Assembly (NCBI RefSeq): GCF_008932245.1
Contig: NZ_CP034909.1
Coordinates: 3,032,001 to 3,096,000 of the forward strand
Direction of reading: 5' to 3'
Source: Sinorhizobium alkalisoli
Lineage (GTDB): Bacteria; Pseudomonadota; Alphaproteobacteria; Rhizobiales; Rhizobiaceae
Length of the DNA stretch: 64,000 nucleotides
Part shown: one piece after another, positions 19,341 through 30,760 of the stretch
Numbering within the stretch: the stretch's first letter is position 1
How the letters are laid out: each line of letters opens with the position of its first letter
Translations under genes and position numbers: made by a program
The notes under the pieces: generated by a model
What the model was told of the DNA's origin: nothing
The model's input: only the letters and a program-made list of their open reading frames with translations
The model's database searches: none

Positions 19341-19982
19341 TCAGGCAGCCTTTTCGGTCGCGAGTTTCAGGCCGAGCGCGATGAAGACGAGGCCGCTCGC
19401 CCGATCGATCCACTTGCTTGCGCGAGTGAAGGCCGCCCGCATCCTAGGCGTCGTCATGAAAAGGCTGACGCCGACGAACCAGAGGATCAGCGCACTTGCC
19501 ATAATGAGGCCGTAGCCGAACTTGACCGCCATCGGCGTATGCGCGCTGACGACGGTCGAGAAGATCGACAGGAAAAAGAAGACCGCCTTCGGATTGAGTG
19601 CATTGGCCGCGAAGCCGAGACCGAACGCCTTCAGCGCCGACTGCCCCTTGGGCGCGCCGGTGGGCTGCCCCGTCTCGACCGCGATATGCGTCTCACCGGC
19701 TCTGAGCGCCTTGACGCCGATATAGATCAGGTAAGCGACACCGCACCATTTGACGATGTTGAAGAGGTATATCGATTGCGAAATGATCAGCCCTAGGCCG
19801 AGAATCGTGTAGGTGACATGGAACATCAGCGACGCGCCGATGCCGAAGGCGGTGATGATTGCCGGACGCCGACCGTGCACCAGCGACTGCCGCATCACCA
19901 TGGCGAGATCCGCACCGGGCGAAACGATGGCGAAGGTGAAGATCGCCATCAGGGATGCCAGTTCGACCAGGTAGTTGCTCAT
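19341..19982 (-). CDS. LysE/RhtB family amino-acid exporter
   Basis: The 213-residue protein begins MSNYLVELASLMAIFTFAIVSPGADLAMVMRQS, the conserved N-terminal signature of the LysE superfamily (SPGPD-like, here SPGAD), and has about six membrane segments, with LGFAANALNPKAVFFFLSIF typical of RhtB. Such proteins export homoserine, threonine, leucine or lysine by proton exchange. The start at 19982 is set by homology of the N-terminus. It opens the small run exporter-secreted protein-SDR between sucB and lpdA. Substrate unknown. Confidence 0.88.
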   Translation of the reverse strand: MSNYLVELASLMAIFTFAIVSPGADLAMVMRQSLVHGRRPAIITAFGIGASLMFHVTYTILGLGLIISQSIYLFNIVKWCGVAYLIYIGVKALRAGETHIAVETGQPTGAPKGQSALKAFGLGFAANALNPKAVFFFLSIFSTVVSAHTPMAVKFGYGLIMASALILWFVGVSLFMTTPRMRAAFTRASKWIDRASGLVFIALGLKLATEKAA

Positions 19983-20139
19983 GGTTTGCGACCGATAGTT
20001 CGAGGACCCGTATGGTGCCGAAGAGAGAATTGGATGCGCGCAGAGCGTGCGTTTCAGAACCCTAACCGCTGGCTCCGTGCCTGTCGATGCCCCTACCGGT
20101 ACGCGACCCGACGGTGCGCATCGACAACCTGGCATGGGG

Positions 20140-20163
20140 GAGAACGAAAGGGGCTGTCGCCCC
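20140..20163 (-). terminator. Terminator of sucB
   Basis: On the minus strand GGGGC-GACA-GCCCC is followed by TTTCGTTCT. The stem is short (five GC pairs) and starts five bases after the sucB stop codon. Confidence 0.65.
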
Positions 20164-20167
20164 TTCC

Positions 20168-21439
20168 TTAGAGATCGAGCACCAGGCGTTCAGGATCCTC
20201 GAGGCTCTCCTTGACACGGACGAGGAAGGTCACGGCTTCCTTGCCGTCGACGATGCGGTGATCATAGGAGAGCGCCAGATACATCATCGGGCGGATCACC
20301 ACCTGGCCGCCGATGGCGACCGGGCGATCCTGGATCTTGTGCATGCCGAGGATGCCGGACTGCGGCGCGTTGAGGATCGGCGACGACATCAGTGAGCCAT
20401 AGACGCCGCCATTGGAGATAGTGAATGTGCCGCCCTGCATGTCGGCCATCGACAGCGCGCCGTCGCGCGCCGCCTTGCCGAGACGGCCGATTTCTTTCTC
20501 GATTTCGGCGATCGACATCTGGTCGGCATCGCGCACGACCGGCACGACGAGGCCCTTCTCGGTGCCGACGGCGACGCCGACATGGCAGAAGTTCTTATAG
20601 ATGATGTCTGTGCCGTCGATCTCGGCATTGACCGCCGGCAGTTCCTTGAGTGCGTGGGTGACGGCCTTGGTGAAGAAGCCCATAAAGCCGAGCTTCACGC
20701 CGTGCTTCTTCTCGAAGACATCCTTGTACTTCGTGCGCAGGCTCATGACCGCGCTCATATCCACCTCGTTGTAGGTGGTGAGCATCGCCGCGGTGTTCTG
20801 CGCATCCTTCAGGCGCTTGGCGATCGTCTGACGCAGGCGGGTCATCTTGACGCGCTCTTCGCGTGCAGCATCCTCGGTCGGCGCGGGTGCGCGGGCCTGG
20901 ACCTTGGCGGGTTCCGCGGCGGCCGGCGCAGAAGTACCCTTGGCGATCACGGAAAGCACGTCGCCCTTCAGGACCTGGCCGCGCTTGCCGGAACCATCGA
21001 TCTGGTCGGCGGAGAGGTTGTTTTCGGCGATGAGCTTGGCGGCAGCCGGAGCCGGCCGGCTCGCCGCAATCGCAGCGCCCAATATGTCTCCGAGTCCTGC
21101 GATTTCCGGATCAGCAGCGGCAGGCTGGGCCTTCTTCTCGGCCGGAGCAGCCGCGACGGGCTCGGGCTTCTTTTCGGCCGGAGCAGCGGCGGCGGCGCCC
21201 GCGCCTTCGGCGATCTGGCCGAGCAGCGCGCCGAGGCCGACGGTCTCGCCCGCTTCAACGACGATTTCGGAGAGCGTGCCGGCGGCCGGCGCCGGCACCT
21301 CGATCGTCACCTTGTCGGTTTCCAGTTCGAGCAGAGGCTCGTCGGCCTTGATCGCATCGCCGACCTTCTTGAACCAGGTGCCGACGGTCGCTTCGCTGAC
21401 GGATTCGCCAAGGGTGGGAACGCGGATTTCTGTTGCCAT
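20168..21439 (-). CDS. sucB: 2-oxoglutarate dehydrogenase E2, dihydrolipoyllysine succinyltransferase
   Basis: The 423-residue E2 core enzyme transfers succinyl groups to CoA. The single N-terminal lipoyl domain carries the lipoylated lysine K43 in ETDKVTIEV; an Ala/Pro/Lys-rich linker (residues about 80-115) follows, then the E1/E3-binding domain ([22 protein letters not shown]) and the catalytic domain with [13 protein letters not shown], where H394 and D398 are the catalytic pair. It follows sucA at a 60-base gap and ends in a small terminator. Length and domain order match rhizobial SucB. Confidence 0.97.
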   Translation of the reverse strand: MATEIRVPTLGESVSEATVGTWFKKVGDAIKADEPLLELETDKVTIEVPAPAAGTLSEIVVEAGETVGLGALLGQIAEGAGAAAAAPAEKKPEPVAAAPAEKKAQPAAADPEIAGLGDILGAAIAASRPAPAAAKLIAENNLSADQIDGSGKRGQVLKGDVLSVIAKGTSAPAAAEPAKVQARAPAPTEDAAREERVKMTRLRQTIAKRLKDAQNTAAMLTTYNEVDMSAVMSLRTKYKDVFEKKHGVKLGFMGFFTKAVTHALKELPAVNAEIDGTDIIYKNFCHVGVAVGTEKGLVVPVVRDADQMSIAEIEKEIGRLGKAARDGALSMADMQGGTFTISNGGVYGSLMSSPILNAPQSGILGMHKIQDRPVAIGGQVVIRPMMYLALSYDHRIVDGKEAVTFLVRVKESLEDPERLVLDL

Positions 21440-21499
21440 GATTTTTGTTCCGTTGATCAGATATCTGTTTCTGTCGGTTGGCGGACGTGGAGGGCGTAA

Positions 21500-24493
21500 T
21501 CACCCCCCCAGCGCGTCCTCGAGGAAGGCGGCAAGCTGCGCCAGGTGCTTGGACATCAGGCCCGTGGCAGGCGATGCCGCGGCCGGACGGCCGGTGTAGC
21601 GCACCCGCTGGTACTTGGCGTCGATATGGGCGAGCACCCATTCGAGATAGGGGTCGATGAACGACCAGGCGCCCATGTTCTTCGGCTCTTCCTGGCACCA
21701 GACCATCTCCGCATGGCGGAAGCGGCTGAGCTCGTTGATGAGCGCCTTGGCCGGGAACGGATAGAGCTGCTCGACGCGGAGCAGATAGACGTCGTCGATG
21801 CCGCGCTTCTCGCGCTCTTCCAGGAGGTCGTAATAGACCTTGCCCGAGCACATCACGACGCGGCGGATCTTCGAGTCCTTCTGCAGCTTGATCGGGCCGT
21901 TCTTGTTAACCTCCGCATCGTCCCAGAGCAGGCGGTGGAAGGAGCTTTCGCCGGCCATTTCCGAGAGGCTGGAAACGGCGCGCTTGTGGCGCAGCAACGA
22001 TTTCGGCGTCATCAGGATCAGCGGCTTGCGGAAGTCGCGCTTCACCTGGCGGCGCAGGATATGGAAATAGTTCGCCGGCGTCGTCACATTGGCGACCTGC
22101 ATGTTGTCTTCCGCGCAAAGCTGCAGGAAGCGCTCGAGGCGAGCCGAGGAGTGCTCCGGTCCCTGGCCTTCATAGCCGTGCGGCAGCAGGCAGACGAGGC
22201 CCGACATGCGCAGCCACTTGCGCTCGCCCGACGAGATGAACTGGTCGAAGACCACCTGCGCGCCGTTGGCGAAGTCGCCGAACTGGGCTTCCCAGAGCGT
22301 CAGCGCGTTCGGGCGGGCGAGCGAATAGCCGTATTCGAAGCCGAGCACCGCCTCTTCCGAGAGCATCGAGTTGATGACCTCATAGCGCGCCTGCGTCGGC
22401 GACAGGTTGGCAAGCGGGATGTAGCGTTCTTCGGTCTGCTGGTCGTAGAGCACCGAATGGCGCTGCGAGAAGGTGCCGCGCTCGCAGTCCTGGCCCGAAA
22501 GGCGGATCTTCGTGCCCTCGGTCACCAGCGTGCCGAAGGCCAGCGCCTCGCCCATGGCCCAGTCGATGCCCTCGCCGGTCTGGATCATGTTGGCGCGGTT
22601 TTCCATGAAGCGCTGGATGGTGCGGTGCGCGTTGAAGCCAGCTGGAATCTCGGAGATCTTGCGGCCGACCTCCTTCAACTGCTTCATCGGCACCGAGGTC
22701 CGGCCGCGGCGCTGCTCATCCTGGTTGTCGGCGGTGCGCAGGCCCGACCAGACGCCGTCGAGCCAATCGGCCTTGTTCGGCTTGTAGGACTGGCCGATCT
22801 CGAACTCCTGCTCGAGTTGAGCGCGCCAATCCGCCTTCATCTTTTCCACTTCGCCTTCGGTCATCAGGCCTTCGGCGATCAGGCGTTCCGAATAGAGCTG
22901 CACCACCGTCTTGTGGGCGCGGATCGCACGATACATTTTCGGCTGGGTGAACGCCGGCTCGTCTCCTTCGTTGTGACCGAAGCGGCGATAGCAGAACATG
23001 TCGATGACGACCGGCTTGTGGAACTTCATCCGGAACTCGGTCGCGATCTTCGCCGCATAGACCACCGCTTCCGGATCGTCGCCGTTCACGTGGAAGATCG
23101 GCGCCTCGATCATCTTTGCGACATCCGACGGATAGGGCGACGAGCGCGAGAAGGCCGGATTGGTGGTGAAGCCGATCTGGTTGTTGATGATGAAATGCAC
23201 GGTGCCGGCGACGCGATGACCGCGCAGACCCGAAAGCCCGAGGATTTCGGCGACGACGCCCTGACCGGCGAAGGCGGCATCGCCGTGCAGCAGCATGGGC
23301 ATCACCTTGACGCGCTCGCGCAGCGGAATGATGTCGCCTTCGAAGACGGCGGCGATCTGGTCCTGCTTGGCGCGCGCCTTGCCCATGACGACCGGGTTGA
23401 CGATTTCCAGATGCGACGGGTTCGCCGTCAGCGACAGGTGCACCTTGTTGCCGTCGAACTCGCGGTCGGACGAGGCACCGAGATGGTATTTCACGTCGCC
23501 CGAGCCCTCCACCTCGTCGGGCGCATAGGAGCCGCCCTTGAACTCGTGGAAGATGGCGCGGTGCGGCTTGGCCATGACCTGGGAAAGAACGTTGAGTCGG
23601 CCGCGATGCGCCATGCCGAGAACGATTTCCTTGAGGCCGAGCTGGCCGCCACGCTTGATGATCTGCTCCAGCGCCGGAATCAGCGATTCGCCGCCGTCGA
23701 GGCCGAAGCGCTTCGTGCCCTTGTATTTGACATCGATGAACTGCTCGAAACCTTCCGACTCGATGAGCTTCTGCAGGATGGCCCGCTTGCCCTCGGGGGT
23801 GAATTCGACCCCCTTGTCCGGCCCCTCGATCCGCTCCTGGATCCAGCCCTTCTCTTCCGGGTTGGACATGTGCATGAACTCGACACCCATCGTCGAGCAA
23901 TAGGTGCGCTCGAGAATTTCGACCATCTCGCGCACGGTCGCGTATTCGAGGCCGAGCACGTTGTCGATGAAGATCTTGCGGTCGTAGTCCTTCTCCTCGA
24001 AGCCGTAAGTCTTCGGCGAGAGCTCTTCGTAATCCTCGACCGGGTCGGCAAGGCCGAGCGGGTCGAGCTTGGCATGCAGGTGGCCGCGCATGCGGTAGGC
24101 GCGGATCATCATGATGGCGCGGACGGAATCGCGGGTCGACTGATGAACCTCGGCCTCGCTCACCGGAACGCCGGCGGCGGCGGCCTCCTCGGCCTTCGCC
24201 TTGACCTTCTTTTCGACGACCTTCTCGACCGTGCCCCAGTCGCCGTCGAGCGCCGAGACGAGTTCGCCATTGGCGGCGATCGGCCAGTTGCTCTTCTTCC
24301 AGGAGGCGCCCTTGGCCGCCTTCACCACATCTTCGGGCCGGTCGGCAAGCGTCTTGAAGAAGGCCTGCCATTCGGCGGAAACGGACGACGGATCCGCTTC
24401 ATAGCGCGCGTAGAGCTGCTCGATATAGGCGGCATTGGCGCCGTCTAGAAACGAAGTGAGCTGGAATTGCTCGTTGGCCTCTTGCCTTGTCAT
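21500..24493 (-). CDS. sucA: 2-oxoglutarate dehydrogenase E1 component
   Basis: The 997-residue thiamine-diphosphate enzyme decarboxylates 2-oxoglutarate and passes the succinyl group to SucB lipoyl arms. Seen: the N-terminal FLDGANAAYIEQLYARYEADP segment, GMAHRGRLNVL, the ThDP/Mg region around GDAAFAGQGVV with HFIINNQIGFTT, and the C-terminal QFGDFANGAQVVFDQF and MLLPHGYEGQGPEHSSARLERFLQ-like blocks (the latter reads VCLLPHGYEGQGPEH). The start at MTRQEANEQF (24493) is chosen by homology and because the upstream frame is Arg/Pro-rich and not conserved. The gap of 255 bases to sucD contains nothing I can identify. Confidence 0.97.
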   Translation of the reverse strand: MTRQEANEQFQLTSFLDGANAAYIEQLYARYEADPSSVSAEWQAFFKTLADRPEDVVKAAKGASWKKSNWPIAANGELVSALDGDWGTVEKVVEKKVKAKAEEAAAAGVPVSEAEVHQSTRDSVRAIMMIRAYRMRGHLHAKLDPLGLADPVEDYEELSPKTYGFEEKDYDRKIFIDNVLGLEYATVREMVEILERTYCSTMGVEFMHMSNPEEKGWIQERIEGPDKGVEFTPEGKRAILQKLIESEGFEQFIDVKYKGTKRFGLDGGESLIPALEQIIKRGGQLGLKEIVLGMAHRGRLNVLSQVMAKPHRAIFHEFKGGSYAPDEVEGSGDVKYHLGASSDREFDGNKVHLSLTANPSHLEIVNPVVMGKARAKQDQIAAVFEGDIIPLRERVKVMPMLLHGDAAFAGQGVVAEILGLSGLRGHRVAGTVHFIINNQIGFTTNPAFSRSSPYPSDVAKMIEAPIFHVNGDDPEAVVYAAKIATEFRMKFHKPVVIDMFCYRRFGHNEGDEPAFTQPKMYRAIRAHKTVVQLYSERLIAEGLMTEGEVEKMKADWRAQLEQEFEIGQSYKPNKADWLDGVWSGLRTADNQDEQRRGRTSVPMKQLKEVGRKISEIPAGFNAHRTIQRFMENRANMIQTGEGIDWAMGEALAFGTLVTEGTKIRLSGQDCERGTFSQRHSVLYDQQTEERYIPLANLSPTQARYEVINSMLSEEAVLGFEYGYSLARPNALTLWEAQFGDFANGAQVVFDQFISSGERKWLRMSGLVCLLPHGYEGQGPEHSSARLERFLQLCAEDNMQVANVTTPANYFHILRRQVKRDFRKPLILMTPKSLLRHKRAVSSLSEMAGESSFHRLLWDDAEVNKNGPIKLQKDSKIRRVVMCSGKVYYDLLEEREKRGIDDVYLLRVEQLYPFPAKALINELSRFRHAEMVWCQEEPKNMGAWSFIDPYLEWVLAHIDAKYQRVRYTGRPAAASPATGLMSKHLAQLAAFLEDALGG

Positions 24494-24748
24494 GGTTTCT
24501 CGCGGACTTCCATCCGCCTCCTGACTTGAAGATTGGGATGCCGGGTGGTCCCGGCCGTTCATACATGCCTGATGCCGGGATCGGGTGATCGAATGATCGG
24601 GAGACAGTCCCGATTCCGGCCTGTGTCGACCGGAGCGGAGTGCCGGACGCCCGCTCGGTGCCCTTGCCGCATCCCGCTCCGATGCCTTCTTTGCGTCGTT
24701 CATGGCCCCGACGGGGCGACTTCAGCGCCGCCCTGTCGATCGTATCGT

Positions 24749-25651
24749 TTAGCCCTTCAGGACCTCGACAAGCGTCTTGCCGAGGCGAGCGGGCGACGGC
24801 GAAACGCGAATGCCGGCCGCTTCCATCGCCGCGATCTTGTCTTCCGCCCCGCCCTTGCCGCCGGAGATGACGGCGCCGGCATGGCCCATGGTGCGGCCGG
24901 GAGGTGCGGTGCGGCCGGCGATGAAGCCGACCATCGGCTTCTTGCGTCCGCGCTTGGCCTCGTCTTTCAGGAACTGCGCCGCATCCTCTTCCGCCGAGCC
25001 GCCGATTTCGCCGATCATGATGATCGACTTCGTCTCGTCGTCGGCGAGGAACATCTCGAGCACGTCGATGAACTCGGTGCCCTTGACCGGGTCGCCACCG
25101 ATGCCGACCGCCGTCGTCTGGCCGAGACCCTCATTGGTCGTCTGGAACACCGCCTCGTAGGTGAGCGTGCCGGAACGCGACAGCACGCCGACCGAACCCT
25201 TGCGGAAGATGTTGCCGGGCATGATGCCGATCTTGCACTCGTCGGGCGTCAGGACGCCGGGGCAGTTCGGGCCGATGAGCCGCGAGGACGACTTTTCGAG
25301 CCGCGCCTTGACCTTGACCATGTCGGCGACCGGAATGCCTTCGGTGATGCAGACGATCAGCGGGATTTCCGCTTCGATCGCCTCGATGATCGCCGCAGCG
25401 GCACCGGCCGGCGGGACATAGATCACCGAGGCGTTGGCACCGGTGACCTCGCGGCCCTCGGCGACGGTCGCGAAGATGGGTAGCTGTTCGCCCTTGGAGC
25501 CGGTCCAGGTCTCGCCGCCTTTTTTCGGATGAATGCCGCCGACCATCTTGGTGCCGTGATAGGCGAGCGCCTGCTCGGTATGAAATGTGCCGGTCTTGCC
25601 GGTCAGGCCCTGAACGAGAACCTTGGTGTCTTTATTGATCAGGATGGACAT
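24749..25651 (-). CDS. sucD: Succinyl-CoA synthetase subunit alpha
   Basis: The 300-residue alpha subunit binds CoA through its N-terminal Rossmann domain ([19 protein letters not shown]) and carries the phosphorylated histidine H257 in [15 protein letters not shown]. With SucC it makes succinate and nucleoside triphosphate from succinyl-CoA in the TCA cycle. It starts six bases after the sucC stop codon in the mdh-sucCD-sucAB order common to rhizobia. No anomalies. Confidence 0.97.
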   Translation of the reverse strand: MSILINKDTKVLVQGLTGKTGTFHTEQALAYHGTKMVGGIHPKKGGETWTGSKGEQLPIFATVAEGREVTGANASVIYVPPAGAAAAIIEAIEAEIPLIVCITEGIPVADMVKVKARLEKSSSRLIGPNCPGVLTPDECKIGIMPGNIFRKGSVGVLSRSGTLTYEAVFQTTNEGLGQTTAVGIGGDPVKGTEFIDVLEMFLADDETKSIIMIGEIGGSAEEDAAQFLKDEAKRGRKKPMVGFIAGRTAPPGRTMGHAGAVISGGKGGAEDKIAAMEAAGIRVSPSPARLGKTLVEVLKG

Positions 25652-25657
25652 GAAACC

Positions 25658-26854
25658 TCAGGCTCCCTTGACGGCTGCAACGATCTTCTGGGCGGCATCG
25701 TCCAGGTCATCGGCGGAGATGACGTTCAGGCCCGATTCGTTGATGATCTTCTTGCCGAGTTCGACATTGGTGCCTTCGAGGCGTACGACGAGCGGCACCT
25801 TGAGGCCGACTTCCTTGACCGCGGCAAGCACGCCCTCGGCGATGACGTCGCATTTCATGATGCCGCCGAAGATGTTGACCAGGATGCCCTTCACCGCCGG
25901 ATCGGCCGTGATGATCTTGAAGGCGTGCGTGACCTTTTCCTTGGAAGCGCCGCCGCCGACGTCGAGGAAGTTCGCCGGCTCCGCGCCGTAGAGCTTGATA
26001 ATGTCCATCGTCGCCATGGCGAGGCCGGCGCCGTTGACCATGCAGCCGATATTGCCGTCGAGCGCCACATAGGCGAGGTCGTGCTTCGAGGCTTCGATTT
26101 CCTTCTCGTCCTCTTCCGTCGTGTCGCGCAGCGCGACAATATCTTCGTGCCGGAAGAGCGCATTGCCATCGAAGGAGACCTTGGCGTCGAGCACGCGCAG
26201 ACGGCCGTTCTTCATGACGATCAGCGGATTGACCTCGAGCAGGCTCATGTCTTTCTCGACGAAGGCCTTGTAGAGGATCGGAAAGAGCTTTTCGCCGTCG
26301 GCGCGGGCTTCACCCTCAAGTTCCAGCGCGTCGGTGAGCGTCTTCAGGTTCTCGGCCGTGACGCCCGCATTGGGATCGATCGCAACGGTGACGATCTTCT
26401 CGGGCGTGTGCTCGGCAACCGCCTCGATGTCCATGCCGCCTTCTGTCGAGACGACGAAGGCAACGCGGCCGACGGAGCGGTCGACGAGGATAGAGAGATA
26501 GAGCTCGCGTTCGATGTCGGCGCCGTCTTCGATATAGAGGCGGGTGACCTGCTTGCCGGCGGGACCGGTCTGCTTCGTCACCAGCGTGTTGCCGAGCATT
26601 TCCTTGGCGTTGGCGACGACCTCTTCCACCGATTTCGCCAGCCGCACGCCGCCCTTCGCATCGGGCCCCAGTTCCTTGAACTTGCCCTTGCCGCGGCCGC
26701 CGGCATGGATCTGGCTTTTCACGACATAGAGCGGTCCCGGCAGCTTGCTTGCGGCCGCTTGCGCCTCGTCGGCGGTGAAGATCGCGACACCTTCCGCGAC
26801 CGGCGCGCCATAGCCCTTCAACAGGGCCTTGGCCTGGTATTCATGAATGTTCAT
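25658..26854 (-). CDS. sucC: Succinyl-CoA synthetase subunit beta
   Basis: The 398-residue ATP-grasp subunit begins [19 protein letters not shown]. Nucleotide-binding blocks include [18 protein letters not shown] and [12 protein letters not shown], and the C-terminal CoA-ligase-like domain has [17 protein letters not shown] and [13 protein letters not shown]. It pairs with SucD. It lies 33 bases downstream of mdh and 6 upstream of sucD, so one transcript from the mdh promoter is likely. Confidence 0.97.
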   Translation of the reverse strand: MNIHEYQAKALLKGYGAPVAEGVAIFTADEAQAAASKLPGPLYVVKSQIHAGGRGKGKFKELGPDAKGGVRLAKSVEEVVANAKEMLGNTLVTKQTGPAGKQVTRLYIEDGADIERELYLSILVDRSVGRVAFVVSTEGGMDIEAVAEHTPEKIVTVAIDPNAGVTAENLKTLTDALELEGEARADGEKLFPILYKAFVEKDMSLLEVNPLIVMKNGRLRVLDAKVSFDGNALFRHEDIVALRDTTEEDEKEIEASKHDLAYVALDGNIGCMVNGAGLAMATMDIIKLYGAEPANFLDVGGGASKEKVTHAFKIITADPAVKGILVNIFGGIMKCDVIAEGVLAAVKEVGLKVPLVVRLEGTNVELGKKIINESGLNVISADDLDDAAQKIVAAVKGA

Positions 26855-26887
26855 GGGTTCTTTCCTGTCTGATTGGCCGGACGGCGG

Positions 26888-27938
<1,051 letters not shown>

Positions 27939-27993
27939 AATATCAATCGCTTATTTTTGGTGAAGCAAATTCAATCGGTTAAACGTGAAAATT

Positions 27994-28009
27994 CTTACGT
28001 AAACGTAAG
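27994..28009. promoter_or_regulatory. Inverted repeat CTTACG-TAAA-CGTAAG upstream of mdh
   Basis: Perfect six-base arms, 16 bp in all, in an AT-rich stretch between zapE and mdh, 144 bases before the mdh start and 20 bases after the zapE stop codon. Could be an activator site for the TCA operon or structure at the zapE mRNA end; no T-run follows, so a terminator is less likely. Confidence 0.4.
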
Positions 28010-28028
28010 AGTTCTCACTGCTGTTCCA

Positions 28029-29183
28029 TCACAAAACGGTCAATTTTGCAGGGTGTTGGGCGGCATATTCGGCGCTCTGCATCTCGATGAGCCGCGAGAC
28101 GGTGCGATCGAACTCGAAGCCTTCCGTGCCCTTTTTCGAGGTCAGAAGGTGCTGCGGTTCGGCGACGGCCGAGGCAAAGAGACGGGCGCCCTGGTCGTAT
28201 AAGGCATCGACGAGAATGATGAATCGCTTCGTCTCGTTGCGCGCCTGCGGCCCGAGATGCGGCACGTGGTCGAGGAAAATCGTCCGGTATCGCGACAGGA
28301 GCGCAAGGTAATCGGCTGCGCCGAGCGGCTGGGCGCAGAGGTCGGAAAAGGTGAAGCGGGCGCTGTCGCCGGCGGCTGCCGGCACATGGATCTTGCGGCC
28401 CTTGCGGCCGATCTCGGCGGGGACGGCCGGCGCGCCGCCCGTTTCCACGTACCAGGCGCGGTCCATCGCGGCTTCCGTTTCCGGCCCGAGCGGCGACAGC
28501 CAGACCGGCTGGCCATCCGTTTTGCCGAGGCGGTAGTCCGTCTCGGTGTCGAGCGACTTGATCTCGGTATTCGCCTTCAGGAGATCGATAAAAGGCAGAA
28601 AGAGGCCGCGGTTGAGCCCGTCGCGATAGAGCTCCGACGGCTCCACATTGGAGGTGGCGACAAGGACGCAGCCCTTGGCGAAGAGCTCGCCGAAGAGGCG
28701 CGCCAGGATCATCGCATCGGCAATGTCCGTTACCGAGAACTCGTCGAAGCAGAGAAGTCGCGCCTCTCCGAACAGTTCCGAGGCGACCGGCGGAATCGGA
28801 TCGGCCTGCTTCGTCTCGCCATTCTTGAGCTTCTGCCGGTGCCTGAAGATGCGTTCATGCACGTCGGCCATGAATTCATGGAAATGGGCACGGCGTTTGC
28901 GCTCGATCGGAACCGCGTCGAAGAACATGTCCATCAGCATGGTCTTGCCGCGCCCCACCCCTCCGTGGATGTAGAGCCCCTTGACCGGTGTCTGGTGTCT
29001 CTTGCGCGCGGCGAAGAGCCAGCCGAGCGCATTGGCCTTGCGCGACGGGCGGCTCGCAAGCAGCTCCGCCGTGAGATGATCGAGCCGCCTCGCGATGGCG
29101 GCCTGAGCCGCATCATGTTCACGCTCGCCCCTTGCAACGAGCGTTTCGAGCTTGTGAAGAATACTGTCGTCAGGATTGAGCAC
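28029..29183 (-). CDS. zapE: Cell division protein ZapE (AFG1-like ATPase)
   Basis: The 384-residue P-loop ATPase has Walker A GGVGRGKT at 74-81, RAHFHEFMADVHERI soon after, and the Walker B block LLCFDEFSVTDIADAMIL, followed by ATSNVEPSELYRDGL. ZapE/AFG1 proteins are AAA-type ATPases linked to Z-ring constriction in gammaproteobacteria and to mitochondrial protein quality control in eukaryotes. It sits upstream of mdh in the same direction, an arrangement common in rhizobia, but 178 bases and two inverted repeats separate them. Confidence 0.92.
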   Translation of the reverse strand: MLNPDDSILHKLETLVARGEREHDAAQAAIARRLDHLTAELLASRPSRKANALGWLFAARKRHQTPVKGLYIHGGVGRGKTMLMDMFFDAVPIERKRRAHFHEFMADVHERIFRHRQKLKNGETKQADPIPPVASELFGEARLLCFDEFSVTDIADAMILARLFGELFAKGCVLVATSNVEPSELYRDGLNRGLFLPFIDLLKANTEIKSLDTETDYRLGKTDGQPVWLSPLGPETEAAMDRAWYVETGGAPAVPAEIGRKGRKIHVPAAAGDSARFTFSDLCAQPLGAADYLALLSRYRTIFLDHVPHLGPQARNETKRFIILVDALYDQGARLFASAVAEPQHLLTSKKGTEGFEFDRTVSRLIEMQSAEYAAQHPAKLTVL

Positions 29184-29186
29184 GGT

Positions 29187-29333
29187 GCATCCGCCCGAAA
29201 ATCGGGCCCGACTGTTGGGCCAATGCGCTACTGCATGTCTCCTTTAATCGACCTCGATTAAAGGGCAAAGACATGCTGCAATTCAAAATGCTACAGCGAC
29301 CTTTACGCGTCTGATAAGACGCGCGGCGCTGTA
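29187..29333 (-). repeat. Mosaic repeat: B-arm fragment followed by a full A-type element
   Basis: 29187-29227 (CATCCGCCCGAAAATCGGGC..CCAATGCG) is a B-arm hairpin remnant. It abuts an inverted A-type element at 29228-29333, running CTACTGCATGTCTCCTTTAATCG.. to the core hairpin and GGCGCTGTA. The junction shows that the arms are exchangeable modules. It lies just upstream of zapE. Confidence 0.8.
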
Positions 29334-29392
29334 ATGCATGTCGCCCAAAAGGGCGCAGCGGTTTTGGGGCAACGGCATGCATGAAAACAAGG
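29334..29392 (+). repeat. ATGCATGTCGCC-type palindromic repeat (D type)
   Basis: AATGCATGTCGCCCAAAA..CGGTTTTGGGGCAACGGCATGCAT forms a long imperfect hairpin. Relatives are at 40818-40866 (same strand) and 53525-53576 (opposite strand). It directly follows the A-type element, so three repeat modules are stacked here. Confidence 0.75.
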
Positions 29393-29434
29393 AACTAGAG
29401 CGCGTTGCAAGAATACGCATATACGCGATGCGCT

Positions 29435-29974
29435 TTAGCGGCTGAGGCTGACCGGCTGGCCGCTATTGGTCGACCCGTCGAAGCGTGCGTCCGCGGTCTT
29501 GTAGAGGCGCGCGATCGCATTGCCGTTCCGGTCCTTGAGCACGACCTGCTTGCCGGCCACTTCCCACGACCCCATGGTCGTCAGCTCACCGGCGCAGCCG
29601 CGAGTGCCGCCGCGAGAACCGCTGCCGAGATTGGTCAGCGTCAGGAACATGTCGCAGGAGCTGCCGGCGCTCGAGACACGCCAGCTTCCGACCATCGACT
29701 CCTTCGTGACGTCCAGAGCACTGGCCGCGGCGGCAACGTCGGTGCCGCCCGGCAAGCCGCCGGGCGTCGTACCGCTCGGCGCGGCCGGGAACTGCGACGT
29801 GCTGGTCGTCGGATCCGGCAGCTGACTGGAGGAGACCGATGGCACCGGCGCCGCTTGCAGGGGAGCAGGAGCGCGGGAAATCTCCTGAGAACCGAAGCCA
29901 CCAAAGGATGTTCTCTGGCATCCGGCCAGCGCGAGCACAATAACAAGCCCTGCCGCCGCATGATAAACCCGCAT
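29435..29974 (-). CDS. Omp19-like lipoprotein with AprI/Inh protease-inhibitor domain
   Basis: The 179-residue protein has a lipoprotein signal [19 protein letters not shown] with the lipobox LAGC, so C19 is the lipidated residue. A Pro/Ser/Thr-rich linker of about 70 residues follows, then an Inh-type beta-barrel: [47 protein letters not shown] and the ending SGQPVSLSR. This closely matches the layout of Brucella Omp19, an outer-membrane lipoprotein that inhibits host and bacterial proteases. The two cysteines of the inhibitor fold are kept. It is monocistronic. Confidence 0.87.
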   Translation of the reverse strand: MRVYHAAAGLVIVLALAGCQRTSFGGFGSQEISRAPAPLQAAPVPSVSSSQLPDPTTSTSQFPAAPSGTTPGGLPGGTDVAAAASALDVTKESMVGSWRVSSAGSSCDMFLTLTNLGSGSRGGTRGCAGELTTMGSWEVAGKQVVLKDRNGNAIARLYKTADARFDGSTNSGQPVSLSR

Positions 29975-30139
29975 ATCTTTACCCCCGCTATTGTTCGCAG
30001 ATCATGATGCAATGCGATAATAAGGGCCGAATTACAGCAAATCCACCTGACAAATCAAGGCAAGCCATTTCTGCAACGGCTGTTGCGCATGGGAAACGCT
30101 TGCCTGGCGGCCCGGTCGGGCCCGGACCGGCGATGCGCA

Positions 30140-30736
30140 TCAGTGCCTGACCCCGGCATAGGCGCGCTCGCCCCACAGCGCCTCCACCGTTCTGTTTCTG
30201 AGGCAGCTGCTCCGGTAATACCAGTAGCGAAGCGGATTTCGTGCGGCGTAGTCCTGATGATATTCCTCGGCCGGCCAGAACCGGGCAGGCCCCTCTACGG
30301 GCGTGACGATCGGCCGCCCCAACTCGGCCTCGGCCTTGATCTTCTCCGCCCTCGCATCCATCGCCTGGGCGTCGTCGAGCGCATAGATCGCCGTCGTATA
30401 GGCAAAGCCGCGATCGCAGAACTGCCCGCCGGCATCCGTCGGGTCCGTCGTGCGGAGCAGGATGTTGACGAGTTCCGCATAGGAGACCCGGGCGGGATCG
30501 AACTTGATGCGGACCACCTCGCGGTGACCGCCCTGCTCATAGGTCTTGTAGGTCGGATTCGGGCTCTTTCCGCCGGCATAGCCGGAGATCGTCTCGAGAA
30601 CGCCCGGCACGGCGTCGAAATCGGATTCCACGCACCAGAAGCAGCCGCCCGCGAAGATCGCATATTGCGGCTCGGCCGATCGCGCCGGGATGATCAGCAG
30701 AAGAAGCGCGGCTAGGCCAATGAACGGGCGCAGCAT
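30140..30736 (-). CDS. msrA: Peptide-methionine (S)-S-oxide reductase MsrA, exported form
   Basis: MsrA repairs methionine-S-sulfoxide in proteins. The catalytic C32 is in GGCFWCVESDF, and the family blocks GYAGGKSPNPTY, GHREVVRIKFDP and EYHQDYAARNP are present. The start MLRPFIGLAALLLLIIPARSAE at 30736 gives a signal peptide, so the enzyme probably works in the periplasm, unlike the cytosolic E. coli form. Total length is 198 residues. It lies between the Omp19-like gene and sdhB without close spacing to either. Confidence 0.94.
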   Translation of the reverse strand: MLRPFIGLAALLLLIIPARSAEPQYAIFAGGCFWCVESDFDAVPGVLETISGYAGGKSPNPTYKTYEQGGHREVVRIKFDPARVSYAELVNILLRTTDPTDAGGQFCDRGFAYTTAIYALDDAQAMDARAEKIKAEAELGRPIVTPVEGPARFWPAEEYHQDYAARNPLRYWYYRSSCLRNRTVEALWGERAYAGVRH

Positions 30737-30760
30737 AGGCGATCTCCATCCTCCGCTGGC

